A stretch of DNA of 64,000 nucleotides from Massilia phyllostachyos (lineage in GTDB: Bacteria; Pseudomonadota; Gammaproteobacteria; Burkholderiales; Burkholderiaceae_D), in assembly GCF_021044825.1 (NCBI RefSeq), contig NZ_JAJNOC010000001.1, forward strand, positions 496,001 through 560,000. The letters run 5' to 3'. Both the position numbers and the translations under genes were made by a program. Shown one piece after another: positions 27,098-36,218 of the stretch. The notes under the pieces were generated by a model. It worked only from the letters and a program-made list of their open reading frames with translations. It made no database searches and was not told where the DNA came from. Within the stretch, counting starts at the first letter, position 1, and each line of letters starts with the position of its first letter.

Positions 27098-27108
27098 GAG
27101 GAGCCTAC

Positions 27109-27636
27109 GTGCTGTCCATTCTCCAGTTCATTGTCGATATCATCGCCGGCCTGCTTGGCGGGCTGCTCCTGCTGCGCTTCTGGATGCAGGCGATCCGCGT
27201 GCGTCCGCCGCAGCAGATCGGGCAGTTCACCTTCACGCTCACCGACTGGCTGGTGCTGCCGCTACGGCGACTCCTGCCGGGTGTCGGGGGCTATGACTGG
27301 GCGAGCCTGATCGGCGCCTTCCTGATGGTGCTGATCGCGAGCTCGATCGTGCTGATCCTCGGCGCGGACTGGCACGCGGTGCTGGTGGGGGCGCTGTACC
27401 GGTTCCTGAGCTGGATCCTGTACGGCTTCATGGCGCTCCTGATCATCGACGCGGTGTTCAGCTGGGTGAACCCGCAGGCGCCGCTGGCGCCGTTCGTGCA
27501 CGCGATGAATACGCCGATCCTGCGGCCGATCCGGAGGGTGGTGCCGCCGATTGGGGGGATTGATTTGTCGGTGCTGGTGGCGTTGGTGCTGATTCAGATT
27601 ATTCAGTTTGTGTTGAGGCAGGTATTCTTCGGGTAA
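27109..27636 (+). CDS. YggT family membrane protein
   Basis: A 175-residue inner-membrane protein with two YggT repeats, each a hydrophobic pair around an arginine-rich loop: LLRFWMQAIRVRPPQQ...LVLPLRRLLP and IIDAVFSWVNPQAPLAPF...ILRPIRRVVPPIGGIDLS. The family is linked to cell-division and osmotic-stress phenotypes, but its activity is unknown. The start is GTG at 27109 behind GAGGAG, only 12 bases after the preceding T run, so its promoter must overlap the terminator or lie further upstream. Confidence 0.88.
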   Translation: MLSILQFIVDIIAGLLGGLLLLRFWMQAIRVRPPQQIGQFTFTLTDWLVLPLRRLLPGVGGYDWASLIGAFLMVLIASSIVLILGADWHAVLVGALYRFLSWILYGFMALLIIDAVFSWVNPQAPLAPFVHAMNTPILRPIRRVVPPIGGIDLSVLVALVLIQIIQFVLRQVFFG

Positions 27637-27666
27637 TGGTGTAGCCGTGCTGTAGTGGCGAGCCAA

Positions 27667-27703
27667 AGAAATTGGGTCCCGGCCTTCGCCGGGACCCAAG
27701 TTT
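27667..27703. repeat. Dispersed palindromic repeat between convergent genes
   Basis: AAATTGGGTCCCGGC-CTTC-GCCGGGACCCAAGTTT: an almost perfect palindrome of the window-wide family, located between the yggT end and the convergent kinase end. Confidence 0.8.
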
Positions 27704-27716
27704 TATGTGCGCCGTG

Positions 27717-28658
27717 TTAGCGGAACTTGTACCCGAACGCCGCCTCGAACTTCTGCTCGATCTCCTGCGCCGTGAACGTGTGGTTCTGCGCGCCCACGGT
27801 GCCGATCTTGATCGCGCCCAGCACGCTGGCGATGCGGCCGCTGGTCGGCCAATCCAGGCCATTGGTGATCCCGTACAGCAGGCCGGCGCGGTAGGCGTCG
27901 CCGCAGCCGGTCGGGTCGGCGATGGTGTCGACCTTGACGGCCGGGATGCGGTGGTGTTCGCCGCCGGCGTAGATGTCCGAGCCTTCGCCGCCGCGCGTGA
28001 CGATCAGCGCTTCCAGGCGCGCGGCGATGTCCTGCAGCGACAGGCCGGTGCGGTCCATCACCACTTCGAATTCGTAGTCGTTGCAGGCCAGGTAGGTGGC
28101 TTGCTCGATGAAGCGGATCAGCTCTTCGCCCGAGAACATCGGCAGCTGCTGGCCCGGGTCGAACATGAACGGGATCTTGTTGGCGGCGCAGTCGGCGGCG
28201 TGCTTGATCATGCCGTCGCGACCGTCCGGCGAGATGATCGCCACGCGCAGCGCGCCTTGCTCGGCCACGCTGTTCTCGTGCGAGTTCTGCATCGCGCCCG
28301 GGTGGAAGGCGTTGATCTGGTTGTTGTCCTGGTCGGCGGTGACGAAGCACTGGGCGGTGTAGGCGTCACCGATGGTGCGGATCGCGCGCGTGTCCAGGCC
28401 CTGCTTCTTCATGCGCTCGAGGTAGTCGCCGCCGTCCTGGCCGATGGTGCCCATGATCAGCGGTTCGCCGCCGAGCAGCTTCAGGTTGTAGGCGATGTTG
28501 ACCGCGCAGCCGCCGTACTCGAGGCGCATGGTCGGCACCAGGAAGGAGACGTTCACGCGGTGCAGCTGGTCGGCGAGCAGGGTCTCGGCGAAGCGGCCGT
28601 GGTACTGCATGATCTTGTCGAAGGCGATCGAGCCGCAGATCAGGGCGGTCTTGGTCAT
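27717..28658 (-). CDS. PfkB family carbohydrate/nucleoside kinase
   Basis: A 313-residue sugar or nucleoside kinase of the ribokinase fold. Seen: an N-terminal CGSIAFDKIM strand, GGCAVNIAYNLKLLGGEP (the first PfkB signature), FDPGQQLP, and the second signature DPTGCGDAYRAGLL with the catalytic Asp. The family covers adenosine kinase, fructokinase and others; the GSIAFDKIM start and overall length resemble bacterial adenosine-kinase-like members, but specificity is not decidable. It lies 18 bases downstream of the DUF3426 gene on the same strand and ends the prmA-DUF3426-kinase run. Confidence 0.88.
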   Translation of the reverse strand: MTKTALICGSIAFDKIMQYHGRFAETLLADQLHRVNVSFLVPTMRLEYGGCAVNIAYNLKLLGGEPLIMGTIGQDGGDYLERMKKQGLDTRAIRTIGDAYTAQCFVTADQDNNQINAFHPGAMQNSHENSVAEQGALRVAIISPDGRDGMIKHAADCAANKIPFMFDPGQQLPMFSGEELIRFIEQATYLACNDYEFEVVMDRTGLSLQDIAARLEALIVTRGGEGSDIYAGGEHHRIPAVKVDTIADPTGCGDAYRAGLLYGITNGLDWPTSGRIASVLGAIKIGTVGAQNHTFTAQEIEQKFEAAFGYKFR

Positions 28659-28676
28659 GAATGGGCTTTCAAAGGA

Positions 28677-29954
28677 TTAAGGATAGAAGACCGCGATATG
28701 GTAACCCGACGGCGCGGGATCCCCGACACGGAAGTGCAGCTTGACGGCCTGCTCGCTGCGCGCGGCGAAGCCGGCGGCGGCGAGCGGCCCGGCGGGCAGG
28801 TAGTCGCGCGGGCCGAACACGCGGCGCACCAGCGGCTTGTCGTCGTCGTCCGAGAGCGTCAGTTCCAGGCTCGGCCAGGCCTGCACCAGATCGCCCTGGT
28901 TGCGCAGCTGGGTCGTGAAGGTGTAGGCATTGCCGCCCAGCGTGGTCAGCTCGCCGGTGTCCACCACCAGCTGCTCGATGCGGGCCGGCAGCTCGACCCG
29001 GCAGCCGAGCAGGGCGCAGGTCGAGACCAGGGCCGGTTTCAGGCCCGGGTAGCGCGCGGCCAGGGTGTTGCGGAAGGTGTGGACGGCCTGCAGCGCCAGC
29101 GCCACCAGCAGCAGCAGGCTGCCGGCGATCATGGCGATGCGCACCGCCTTGCCGGAACGTTCGCGCTGGCGGCCGCGGCGCACGAATTCCGGCTCGTCGG
29201 TTTCCGGCACGCGCAGCTTGGGTGCATCGATTTTGGTCGGCGTCAGCTTGGAGCGGCGCGCGGCGCGTGCCTCGGCGGCCTTGGCGCGCGGCGTGCGCGG
29301 AGCGACCGGAGGCGCGCTCGGGGCGGCCGGCATGGTGACGGTGGTGGGGCCGGATTCGCGCAGCAGCAGCGGCGCGCCGTCATCGTCGTCGGCCTTGCGA
29401 GGCGCTGCGGATGCGGGAGGCGGGTCCTCTTCGTCGTCGTGCAGCGGCGCGGCGACCAGCTCTTCGTCGACCGGCGGTTCGGGTTCTGGTACTGGCTCGG
29501 GTTCCGGCTCGACGATCGGTTCGATCTCGGGCGGCGTCTCTGGCGGTAATTCGGGCGGCGCCGGCGGCTCGGGTTCCGGTTCCGGCTCGATGACCGGCTG
29601 CGGCTCGGGTTCCGGCACTGGAATCTCCGGCTCCGGCAGGTCGACCACCAAGACCTCGTCTTCGCCACGCGCTTCTTCGCTGCTCACCTGCGGAATGATG
29701 CCGAAGGGTGCGAAGGTGCGGTCGAATTCGAGGGTGAAGACCGGATCCTCTTCCGGAACCGGCTCAGGCGCCGGCGCGGGTGGAGGAGGGGGAGGGGAAA
29801 CGGGAACCACCGCGGCCAGGTCGACCAGCGCGGTATTCCCGTCGAAGACGCCCTGGCAGGCGCCGCAGCGCACGATGCCCCCGCGCAGCTTGAGCTGGTC
29901 CGCGGCGACGCGGAAGGTCGTGCCGCAGTGGGGGCATTGGGTGGCGAGCGCCAT
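28677..29954 (-). CDS. Zinc-ribbon and DUF3426 domain membrane protein
   Basis: A 425-residue protein: N-terminal zinc ribbon of the MJ0042 type (CPHCGTTF...RCGACQGVF, residues 8-37), a long Pro/Glu-rich linker (about 50-215), a transmembrane helix near 270 (IAMIAGSLLLLVALALQAV) and a C-terminal DUF3426 domain (about 290-425) ending YHIAVFYP. Its role is unknown; the layout suggests a cytoplasmic zinc ribbon joined to a periplasmic domain. It starts 3 bases after prmA, an association common in betaproteobacteria. Confidence 0.9.
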   Translation of the reverse strand: MALATQCPHCGTTFRVAADQLKLRGGIVRCGACQGVFDGNTALVDLAAVVPVSPPPPPPAPAPEPVPEEDPVFTLEFDRTFAPFGIIPQVSSEEARGEDEVLVVDLPEPEIPVPEPEPQPVIEPEPEPEPPAPPELPPETPPEIEPIVEPEPEPVPEPEPPVDEELVAAPLHDDEEDPPPASAAPRKADDDDGAPLLLRESGPTTVTMPAAPSAPPVAPRTPRAKAAEARAARRSKLTPTKIDAPKLRVPETDEPEFVRRGRQRERSGKAVRIAMIAGSLLLLVALALQAVHTFRNTLAARYPGLKPALVSTCALLGCRVELPARIEQLVVDTGELTTLGGNAYTFTTQLRNQGDLVQAWPSLELTLSDDDDKPLVRRVFGPRDYLPAGPLAAAGFAARSEQAVKLHFRVGDPAPSGYHIAVFYP

Positions 29955-29957
29955 GCG

Positions 29958-30911
29958 TCAGCCGGCAGTGGCGGAGCGCGGCTGAGGCGTATCCTGGCCG
30001 AGCGTCCCGTGAAGGGCAACCCAGCCGTCCTGCTCGGCCCAGACGCCCAGCTTGATGAAAGGTGCGTAGGCCGCGGCCACTTCCTCGGCCTGGCGCGCCA
30101 GCACGCCCGACAGGATCAACGAGCCGCCCGGCGCCACGCGGCCCGACAGCATCGGCGCCATCAGCTTCAATGGGCTCGACAGGATGTTGGCCACCACGAT
30201 GTCGAACTGGCCTTTCGCATGACGCTCGTTCGGCGTCACGGCCAGGTCGTCCGGCACGTAGAAGTCGATCGCGCAGTTGTTACGCTCGGCGTTGCTGCGC
30301 GCCGATTCGATCGCCTGCGGGTCGATGTCCACGCCGGCGACGTCGCCCGCGCCCAGCTTCTTGGCGACCATCGCCAGGATGCCCGAGCCGCAACCGTAGT
30401 CCAGCACCGACTTGCCCGGAGCCGGATGCGCTTCCAGCCATTCCATGCACAGGCGGGTGGTCGGGTGGCTGCCGGTGCCGAAGGCCAGGCCCGGATCCAG
30501 CTCGAGAATCAGGCCATTCGGGTCCGGCGCCTCGTGCCAGCTCGGCACGACCCAGATATTGGCGCCGATGTGGATCGGCTCGAACTGCGATTGGGTCAGG
30601 CGCACCCAGTCGGCATCCGCCACCGCGCGGGTGGTAAAGGACGGCACGACTGGCAGCTTGATGGCATTGGCGGCTTCCTGGACGATCGCGAACTGGTCCG
30701 CGTCCGTCTCGGTGAGGGCGACCACACGCGAGTGGTCCCACGCGGCCTCGGTCGGCTCCATGCCCGGCTCGCCGAACAGCGGCTTTTCCGCCTCCGTGCC
30801 TTCGTCCGCGTCTTCCACCGAGACCGACAGGGCGCCCGCTTCCATCAGGGCGTCCGACAGCGCCTCGGCGTGGTCGCGCGCGACTTCGATGACGACTTCG
30901 GTCCAGCTCAT
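29958..30911 (-). CDS. prmA: Ribosomal protein L11 methyltransferase
   Basis: Trimethylates ribosomal protein L11 using S-adenosylmethionine, 317 residues. The N-terminal L11-recognition domain (1 to about 100) is followed by a Rossmann methyltransferase with [15 protein letters not shown], the SAM motif [20 protein letters not shown] and the active-site-like [10 protein letters not shown]. The start overlaps the accC stop by 4 bases, so it is translated with the acetyl-CoA carboxylase genes. Confidence 0.97.
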   Translation of the reverse strand: MSWTEVVIEVARDHAEALSDALMEAGALSVSVEDADEGTEAEKPLFGEPGMEPTEAAWDHSRVVALTETDADQFAIVQEAANAIKLPVVPSFTTRAVADADWVRLTQSQFEPIHIGANIWVVPSWHEAPDPNGLILELDPGLAFGTGSHPTTRLCMEWLEAHPAPGKSVLDYGCGSGILAMVAKKLGAGDVAGVDIDPQAIESARSNAERNNCAIDFYVPDDLAVTPNERHAKGQFDIVVANILSSPLKLMAPMLSGRVAPGGSLILSGVLARQAEEVAAAYAPFIKLGVWAEQDGWVALHGTLGQDTPQPRSATAG

Positions 30912-32308
30912 GCGTCTGCCTTGGTGTCAGATTTTGCGCCGATACCGCCTTCCTTCGGCAGGTCCGGCTTCGAAGCCAGCTTGTGCTCCAGGTAGTGGAT
31001 GTTGGTGCCGCCTTCGATGAAGCGGGCGTCGACCATCAGTTCGCGGTGCAGCGGGATGTTGGTGAGGATACCCTCGACCACCATTTCCGAGAGCGCGATT
31101 TGCATGCGGCGAATGGCCTGCTCGCGCGTCGCACCGTAGGAAATTACCTTGCCGATCATCGAGTCGTAATGAGGTGGCACATAGTATCCGGCATACGAGT
31201 GCGAATCGACACGGATGCCGGGGCCGCCCGGCGGGTGCCAGCCGGTGATGCGGCCTGGCGACGGGGTGAACTTGAACGGGTCTTCCGCATTGATGCGGCA
31301 CTCGATCGCGTGGCCCGACAGCATGATGTCGCGCTGCTTGAAGCGCAGGCGCTCGCCGCAGGCGATGCGGATCTGTTCCTGCACGATGTCGATCCCGGTG
31401 ATCATCTCGGTGACCGGGTGCTCGACCTGGACGCGGGTGTTCATCTCGATGAAGTAGAACTCGCCGTTCTCGTACAGGAATTCGAAGGTGCCGGCGCCGC
31501 GGTAGCCGATCTTGCGGCAGGCTTCGGCGCAACGGTCGCCGATCTTCTCGATCAGTTTGCGTGGAATGCCCGGCGCCGGCGCTTCCTCGATTACCTTCTG
31601 GTGGCGGCGCTGCATCGAGCAGTCGCGTTCGCCCAGCCAGACGGCGTTCTTGTGCTCGTCGGCCAGCACCTGGATCTCCACGTGGCGCGGATTTTCCAGG
31701 AACTTCTCCATATAGACTTCCGGATTGCCGAAGGCGGTGCCGGCTTCGGTCTTGGTCATCTGCACGGCGTTGAGCAGCGCGGCTTCGGTATGCACCACGC
31801 GCATGCCGCGGCCACCACCGCCGCCGGCGGCCTTGATGATGACCGGATAGCCGACGCGGCGCGCGGTCTGGATGATCTCTTTCGGATCGTCCGACAGGGC
31901 GCCGTCCGAACCCGGCACGCAGGGCACGCCGGCCTTGATCATCGCCTGCTTGGCCGAGACCTTGTCGCCCATCAGGCGGATCGAGTCGGAACGCGGGCCG
32001 ATGAAGACGAAGCCCGACTTCTCGACGCGCTCGGCGAAGTCGGCGTTCTCCGACAGGAAACCGTAGCCCGGGTGGATCGCCTCGGCGTCCGTCACCTCGG
32101 CGGCGCTGATGATGGCCGGCATGTTCAGGTAGCTGAGCGCCGACTGGGCCGGCCCGATGCAGACGGATTCGTCCGCCAGCTTCACGTACTTGGCGTCCTT
32201 GTCCGCCTCGGAGTGAACGACGACCGTCTTGATGCCCAGCTCGCGACAAGCGCGCTGGATACGCAGCGCGATTTCACCACGGTTGGCGATGAGGATTTTT
32301 TCAAACAT
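30908..32308 (-). CDS. accC: Acetyl-CoA carboxylase, biotin carboxylase subunit
   Basis: Carboxylates the biotin on AccB using ATP and bicarbonate, the first half of malonyl-CoA formation. 466 residues: [16 protein letters not shown] start, ATP-grasp region with [38 protein letters not shown] and [14 protein letters not shown]. The ATG at 32308 is chosen to give this family-typical start; 14 extra residues from an earlier frame are rejected. It is followed by prmA with a 4-base overlap and preceded by accB. The C-terminal tail ends KSDTKADA, slightly longer than E. coli AccC. Confidence 0.97.
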   Translation of the reverse strand: MFEKILIANRGEIALRIQRACRELGIKTVVVHSEADKDAKYVKLADESVCIGPAQSALSYLNMPAIISAAEVTDAEAIHPGYGFLSENADFAERVEKSGFVFIGPRSDSIRLMGDKVSAKQAMIKAGVPCVPGSDGALSDDPKEIIQTARRVGYPVIIKAAGGGGGRGMRVVHTEAALLNAVQMTKTEAGTAFGNPEVYMEKFLENPRHVEIQVLADEHKNAVWLGERDCSMQRRHQKVIEEAPAPGIPRKLIEKIGDRCAEACRKIGYRGAGTFEFLYENGEFYFIEMNTRVQVEHPVTEMITGIDIVQEQIRIACGERLRFKQRDIMLSGHAIECRINAEDPFKFTPSPGRITGWHPPGGPGIRVDSHSYAGYYVPPHYDSMIGKVISYGATREQAIRRMQIALSEMVVEGILTNIPLHRELMVDARFIEGGTNIHYLEHKLASKPDLPKEGGIGAKSDTKADA

Positions 32309-32413
32309 GGTAGGTTCGGTGTTTCTTGTGAAAACCGGCGCAGCTTTCAATACAAAGCAGCGCCGGACACGACATGGATGGGCTGGGCGGCAGGACGCCG
32401 CCTGGCAGGCTGC

Positions 32414-32887
32414 TTAACCGATGACGAACAGCGGCTGGCCGAATTCGACCGGCTGGCCGTTTTCCACGAGGATCTTGGTGATCGTGCCCGACAGTTCGGC
32501 ATCGATCTCGTTCAGGAGCTTCATCGCTTCGATGATGCACAGGGTATCGCCCTGCTTGATGCTCTGGCCGACTTCGACGAAGGCCGGGGCGCCCGGAGCG
32601 GACGAGCGGTAGAAGGTGCCGACCATCGGCGACTTCACGACGGTGCCGGTCTCGGCGGCAGGGGCGGGTGCGGCAGCCGGCGCTGCGCCGGCTGCCGGGG
32701 CGGCGGCCGGCACGGCCGGCGCGGCGAACTGCTGCACGCCCTGCGGCGGCAGCATGACCATCTGGTTCTGCGGGATTGCGGAGGACTTGACGATGCGGAC
32801 CTTGCTTTCGCCTTCGGTCACTTCGAGCTCGGCGATGTCCGATTCGGCGACCAGGTCGATCAAGGTCTTGAGTTTTCTGAGATCCAT
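32414..32887 (-). CDS. accB: Acetyl-CoA carboxylase, biotin carboxyl carrier protein
   Basis: Carries biotin between the carboxylase and transferase parts of acetyl-CoA carboxylase. 157 residues: an N-terminal segment ([16 protein letters not shown]), an Ala/Pro-rich flexible linker (about 52-82) and a biotinyl domain with the attachment Lys in [10 protein letters not shown]. The start at 32887 follows AAGGGG on the minus strand. The order aroQ-accB-accC-prmA is common in betaproteobacteria. Confidence 0.97.
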   Translation of the reverse strand: MDLRKLKTLIDLVAESDIAELEVTEGESKVRIVKSSAIPQNQMVMLPPQGVQQFAAPAVPAAAPAAGAAPAAAPAPAAETGTVVKSPMVGTFYRSSAPGAPAFVEVGQSIKQGDTLCIIEAMKLLNEIDAELSGTITKILVENGQPVEFGQPLFVIG

Positions 32888-32977
32888 GTGAAACCCCTTG
32901 GAATTATTCGTTTTAGAGAGCCGGCAGCGCGATGATGGGTGGACGCGCTCCCCGCTGATACATGAAGTTGACGTAGA

Positions 32978-33415
32978 TTAACGCGATTTAAGCGCAAAGT
33001 CGATGGCAAACCTGTATCCATCAGGCCCCAATCCGCAGATCACGCCTTGCGCGATCGCAGAGAGGTACGAGTGATGCCGGAAGGACTCGCGGGCGTGCAC
33101 GTTCGAGATGTGCACCTCCACGAAAGGTATCGCCACCGCCGCGAGCGCATCGCGCAAGGCCACGCTGGTGTGGGTCAGGCCGCCAGGGTTGATGACGATC
33201 GCGTCCACGCCTTCGGTGCGGGCGGCGTGGATGCGGTCGATCAGGGCTCCTTCATGGTTGCTCTGGAAGCTGGCCAATGTTGCGCCTGCTTCTTGCGCCT
33301 GGGCCACCGCCGCCGCTTCGATGTCGGCCAGCGTCGTCGCGCCGTACACCGCCGGCTCCCGGGTCCCCAATAAGTTGAGGTTGGGGCCGTTGAGCAGCAG
33401 TAGCTTTTTCGCCAT
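32978..33415 (-). CDS. aroQ: 3-dehydroquinate dehydratase, type II
   Basis: Third step of the shikimate pathway, removing water from 3-dehydroquinate. 145 residues with the type II signature: [20 protein letters not shown] (active-site Arg and Tyr), [17 protein letters not shown] and [19 protein letters not shown] with the catalytic His. The ATG at 33415 is chosen from the family-typical [12 protein letters not shown] start. It heads the aroQ-accB-accC-prmA-DUF3426 run; a double inverted repeat lies 70-97 bases upstream. Confidence 0.96.
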   Translation of the reverse strand: MAKKLLLLNGPNLNLLGTREPAVYGATTLADIEAAAVAQAQEAGATLASFQSNHEGALIDRIHAARTEGVDAIVINPGGLTHTSVALRDALAAVAIPFVEVHISNVHARESFRHHSYLSAIAQGVICGLGPDGYRFAIDFALKSR

Positions 33416-33484
33416 GTTAAAGAGTCTGGAACGCCCGAAAGGAAGGCATTGTGCCGCCAAGCTCAGCTATTGGCAAGCGGTAAA

Positions 33485-33512
33485 ATTATGCGGCGATAAG
33501 CGCATAATCGCC
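33485..33512 (-). promoter_or_regulatory. Overlapping inverted repeats upstream of aroQ
   Basis: ATTATGCG (33485-33492) / CGCATAAT (33501-33508) is a perfect 8-bp inverted repeat with an 8-base gap; GGCGAT (33492-33497) / ATCGCC (33507-33512) is a second one sharing its centre region. On the minus strand the first also supplies a -10-like CATAAT (33490-33485). Candidate operator of the aroQ-acc operon. Confidence 0.4.
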
Positions 33513-33578
33513 GATATTCCGAATAGAACGACCGTTCGCAGTTGGCGGGTTTCAAATGCGTCAAACCCGCCGTTCACA

Positions 33579-34133
33579 TTACAACTTTGCGAGATCGGCG
33601 CGCAATTCCTCGAATTTCAATTTGCCGAGATAGGTCTTCTTTACCTGGCCATCGGCGCCGATCAATACGGTATACGGCAAGCCGCCGGCGCTATTGCCGA
33701 ATTCCTTCGACAATTCGGTGCCGCCCATTCCCGCCACGTACAGCGGATACGCAATCTTGAGTTTCGCCGCGAATTCGTTCATGTTCGACGGCGAATCGAT
33801 ACCGATGCCGATCACATTGAAGGTCTTGCCGCCATCCTTGCCGGCCAGTTCGGACAGCTCCGGCATCTCCTGCACGCAGGGCGCGCACCAGGTCGCCCAG
33901 AAGTTTACCAGGAGCGGCTTGCCCTTCCATTTGGCGAGCGGCTGCGGCTGGCCGGCGAGGTCGTTCAGCGATTGCCCGAACAGATTGTCGACCGCCGTGT
34001 GCGGCTTGCCGCCGGTCGGGGCGATCGTGGTGGTGATCGGGGAAGGGTCTTTCTTGTTGATGGCGACCAGTGCGCCCATGATGCCGAACATGGCGGCAAC
34101 CGCCACATAAACTGCTACGTGTTTCTTGTTCAT
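33579..34133 (-). CDS. TlpA-like thioredoxin-fold protein, membrane anchored
   Basis: A 184-residue envelope thiol-disulfide protein. An N-terminal anchor (VAVYVAVAAMFGIMGALVAI) is followed by a TlpA/ResA-type thioredoxin domain: LVNFWATWCAPCVQEMPEL with the redox pair CAPC and the cis-Pro loop GGLPYTVLIG. It probably reduces apocytochrome c or other periplasmic thiols. The start overlaps the preceding gene's stop by 4 bases. Confidence 0.92.
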   Translation of the reverse strand: MNKKHVAVYVAVAAMFGIMGALVAINKKDPSPITTTIAPTGGKPHTAVDNLFGQSLNDLAGQPQPLAKWKGKPLLVNFWATWCAPCVQEMPELSELAGKDGGKTFNVIGIGIDSPSNMNEFAAKLKIAYPLYVAGMGGTELSKEFGNSAGGLPYTVLIGADGQVKKTYLGKLKFEELRADLAKL

Positions 34134-34759
34134 TCGTCCTGTTCCAAAGTCTCGTCATTCGCCATCAGCGCGCGCAATCCCGCCGCATCGACCCGCTGCA
34201 GGCGGCCGTCGCCGCGCGGTTTGAGTGCCCCGCGCAGGTCGTGAAAGTCATATAACTCCGCGTGAATCATTTCCTTATGCCACATGAAGCTCACGGTTTC
34301 AACCGGATCGTGGCGACCGCCCTTGAAATGGGGCGTTTCGGAGATCTCTATATTGACGTTGCGGTTGAGGAGATAGATCTCGACTTCCTTGGCGCTCTCG
34401 GCGAACAGTTGCAGATGGATGTCGTCGTGCTCGCCCGCGGTGCCATTCAGGACGGCGCCGGTGAGATAGGGGCGGAAGTCCGCCAGCTGGTCCATGACCT
34501 GCAGCGCGGTCTCGCGCAGCGCGTTCAGGCGCACGCCATGGCTGGGGCCGCCGAACAGGCTCTGGTATTTACGGACCTCGTCCTCGATCTGCGAATTGTC
34601 GGGCATCAGGTTGGGCGCCGGGCGGTCCACGCCGAGCACCTGGCGGGCGGCCTTGCGGCGGGCGGTGTCGTAGTCGGCGCCATCCTGGGCGATCATGCGC
34701 GCCGCACCTGCAGCGATTTCGGCGCGCAACTGGAGTACGTCATTGTTTTGTGTCGGCAT
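34130..34759 (-). CDS. Conserved protein of unknown function, nucleotidyltransferase-like segment
   Basis: 209 residues. An N-terminal helical part (LQLRAEIAAGAARMIAQDG, then ARRKAARQVLG) precedes a segment reading LTGAVLNGTAGEHDDIHLQLF, whose GxxLxGTAxxxxDI pattern is reminiscent of minimal nucleotidyltransferases; this is only an impression. The ATG at 34759 is chosen because earlier in-frame starts run into the mpl gene region. It is cotranscribed with the TlpA-like gene (4-base overlap) and divergent from mpl. I do not recognise a named family. Confidence 0.75.
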   Translation of the reverse strand: MPTQNNDVLQLRAEIAAGAARMIAQDGADYDTARRKAARQVLGVDRPAPNLMPDNSQIEDEVRKYQSLFGGPSHGVRLNALRETALQVMDQLADFRPYLTGAVLNGTAGEHDDIHLQLFAESAKEVEIYLLNRNVNIEISETPHFKGGRHDPVETVSFMWHKEMIHAELYDFHDLRGALKPRGDGRLQRVDAAGLRALMANDETLEQDE

Positions 34760-34850
34760 GATGGCTACATCATACTCTTGAACGGAAAATGACAGCGGGT
34801 CGGGTAGAATCGCGTATTCGCGTTTTTCGTCCTGCACTTTCTTCCACGAC

Positions 34851-36218
34851 ATGCACATTCATATTCTCGGTATCTGCGGCACCTTCATGGGCGGCCTGGC
34901 CGTGCTGGCCAAGGAAGCCGGCCATCGCGTCACCGGTTGCGACGCCAACGTCTATCCCCCGATGAGCACCCAGCTGGAAGCCCAGGGGATCGAACTGATC
35001 CAGGGCTATGGCCCGGAGCAGGTGTCGCTGAACCCGGACCTGTACGTGATCGGCAATGTCATGACGCGCGGGAATCCGCTGATCGAAGAGATCCTGAACC
35101 GCGGCCTGCCCTATATGTCCGGCCCCCAGTGGATCGGCGAGCACATCCTGCGCGAGAAATGGGTGCTGGCCGTGGCCGGCACGCACGGCAAGACCACGAC
35201 CACCTCGATGCTGGCCTGGATCCTGGAAGACGCGGGCTATGCGCCGGGCTTCCTGATCGGCGGCGTGCCGATGAACTTCGGCGTGTCGGCGCGCCTGCAT
35301 GGCGACAAGCCGAGCGACTTCTTCGTGATCGAGGCGGACGAATACGACACCGCCTTTTTTGACAAGCGCAGCAAGTTCGTTCACTACCACGCCAAGACCG
35401 CGGTGCTGAACAACCTGGAATACGACCACGCCGACATCTTCCCGGACATCGGCGCCATCGAGACCCAGTTCCACCACCTGGTGCGCACCGTGCCGGGCGT
35501 GGGCCGCCTGGTCGTCAACGGCGACGAAGCCTCGCTGGCGCGGGTGATCAAGCGCGGCTGCTGGAGCGAGAAGGAGAGCTTCGGCATCTCGGACGGCACC
35601 AACTGGACCATGGTCGAGCACCAGGGCGGCAGCTTCGACGTGCTGTTCAACGGCGACGTCCAGGGCACCGTGCACTGGGAACTGACCGGCCACCACAACC
35701 GCTCGAACGCGCTGGCCGCGATCGCCGCCGCGCGCCACGTCGGCGTGCCGACCTCGCAGGCTATCGCCGCGCTGTCGCGCTTCCAGAGCGTGAAGCGCCG
35801 CATGGAAGTGCGCGGCAAAGTGAACGACATCACCGTCTACGACGACTTCGCGCACCACCCGACTGCGATCGCGACGACCGTCGGCGGCCTGCGCCAGAAG
35901 ATCGGGACGACGGGCCGCATCCTGGCCGTGCTCGAGCCGCGCTCGAACACCATGAAGCTGGGCGCGATGAAGGATGCGCTGCCGGGCAGTTTGAAGGATG
36001 CCGACCTGGTGTTCGGCTTCGGCAGCCAGCAGGCGCTGGGCTGGTCGCTGGCCGATGCTCTCAAACCCTTGGGAGCGATCGCCCACAGCTTCGACCAGAT
36101 CGACTACATGGTGCAGGCCATCGTGCAGGCCGCCCAGCCGGGTGACCACATCCTCGTGATGAGCAATGGCGGCTTCGGCGGCGTGCACCAGAAACTGCTG
36201 GACGCGCTGGCTCCATGA
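34851..36218 (+). CDS. mpl: UDP-N-acetylmuramate:L-alanyl-gamma-D-glutamyl-meso-diaminopimelate ligase
   Basis: Murein tripeptide recycling ligase, 455 residues. Mur-ligase layout: HIHILGICGTFMGGLA N-terminal strand, ATP site VAGTHGKTTTTSMLAWIL, EADEYDTAFFDKRSKF, the HHNRSNALAAIAAARHVG segment and YDDFAHHPTAI. GICGTFMGG at the start is typical of Mpl rather than MurC. It is the first of four overlapping genes (mpl, yqiA, ubiC, RNB). No clear ribosome site precedes the ATG. Confidence 0.97.
   Translation: MHIHILGICGTFMGGLAVLAKEAGHRVTGCDANVYPPMSTQLEAQGIELIQGYGPEQVSLNPDLYVIGNVMTRGNPLIEEILNRGLPYMSGPQWIGEHILREKWVLAVAGTHGKTTTTSMLAWILEDAGYAPGFLIGGVPMNFGVSARLHGDKPSDFFVIEADEYDTAFFDKRSKFVHYHAKTAVLNNLEYDHADIFPDIGAIETQFHHLVRTVPGVGRLVVNGDEASLARVIKRGCWSEKESFGISDGTNWTMVEHQGGSFDVLFNGDVQGTVHWELTGHHNRSNALAAIAAARHVGVPTSQAIAALSRFQSVKRRMEVRGKVNDITVYDDFAHHPTAIATTVGGLRQKIGTTGRILAVLEPRSNTMKLGAMKDALPGSLKDADLVFGFGSQQALGWSLADALKPLGAIAHSFDQIDYMVQAIVQAAQPGDHILVMSNGGFGGVHQKLLDALAP

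Noticed and set aside
33542..33760. Small plus-strand open frame opposite the TlpA-like gene end
   Set aside because: Antisense to a recognised thioredoxin fold and no ribosome site.
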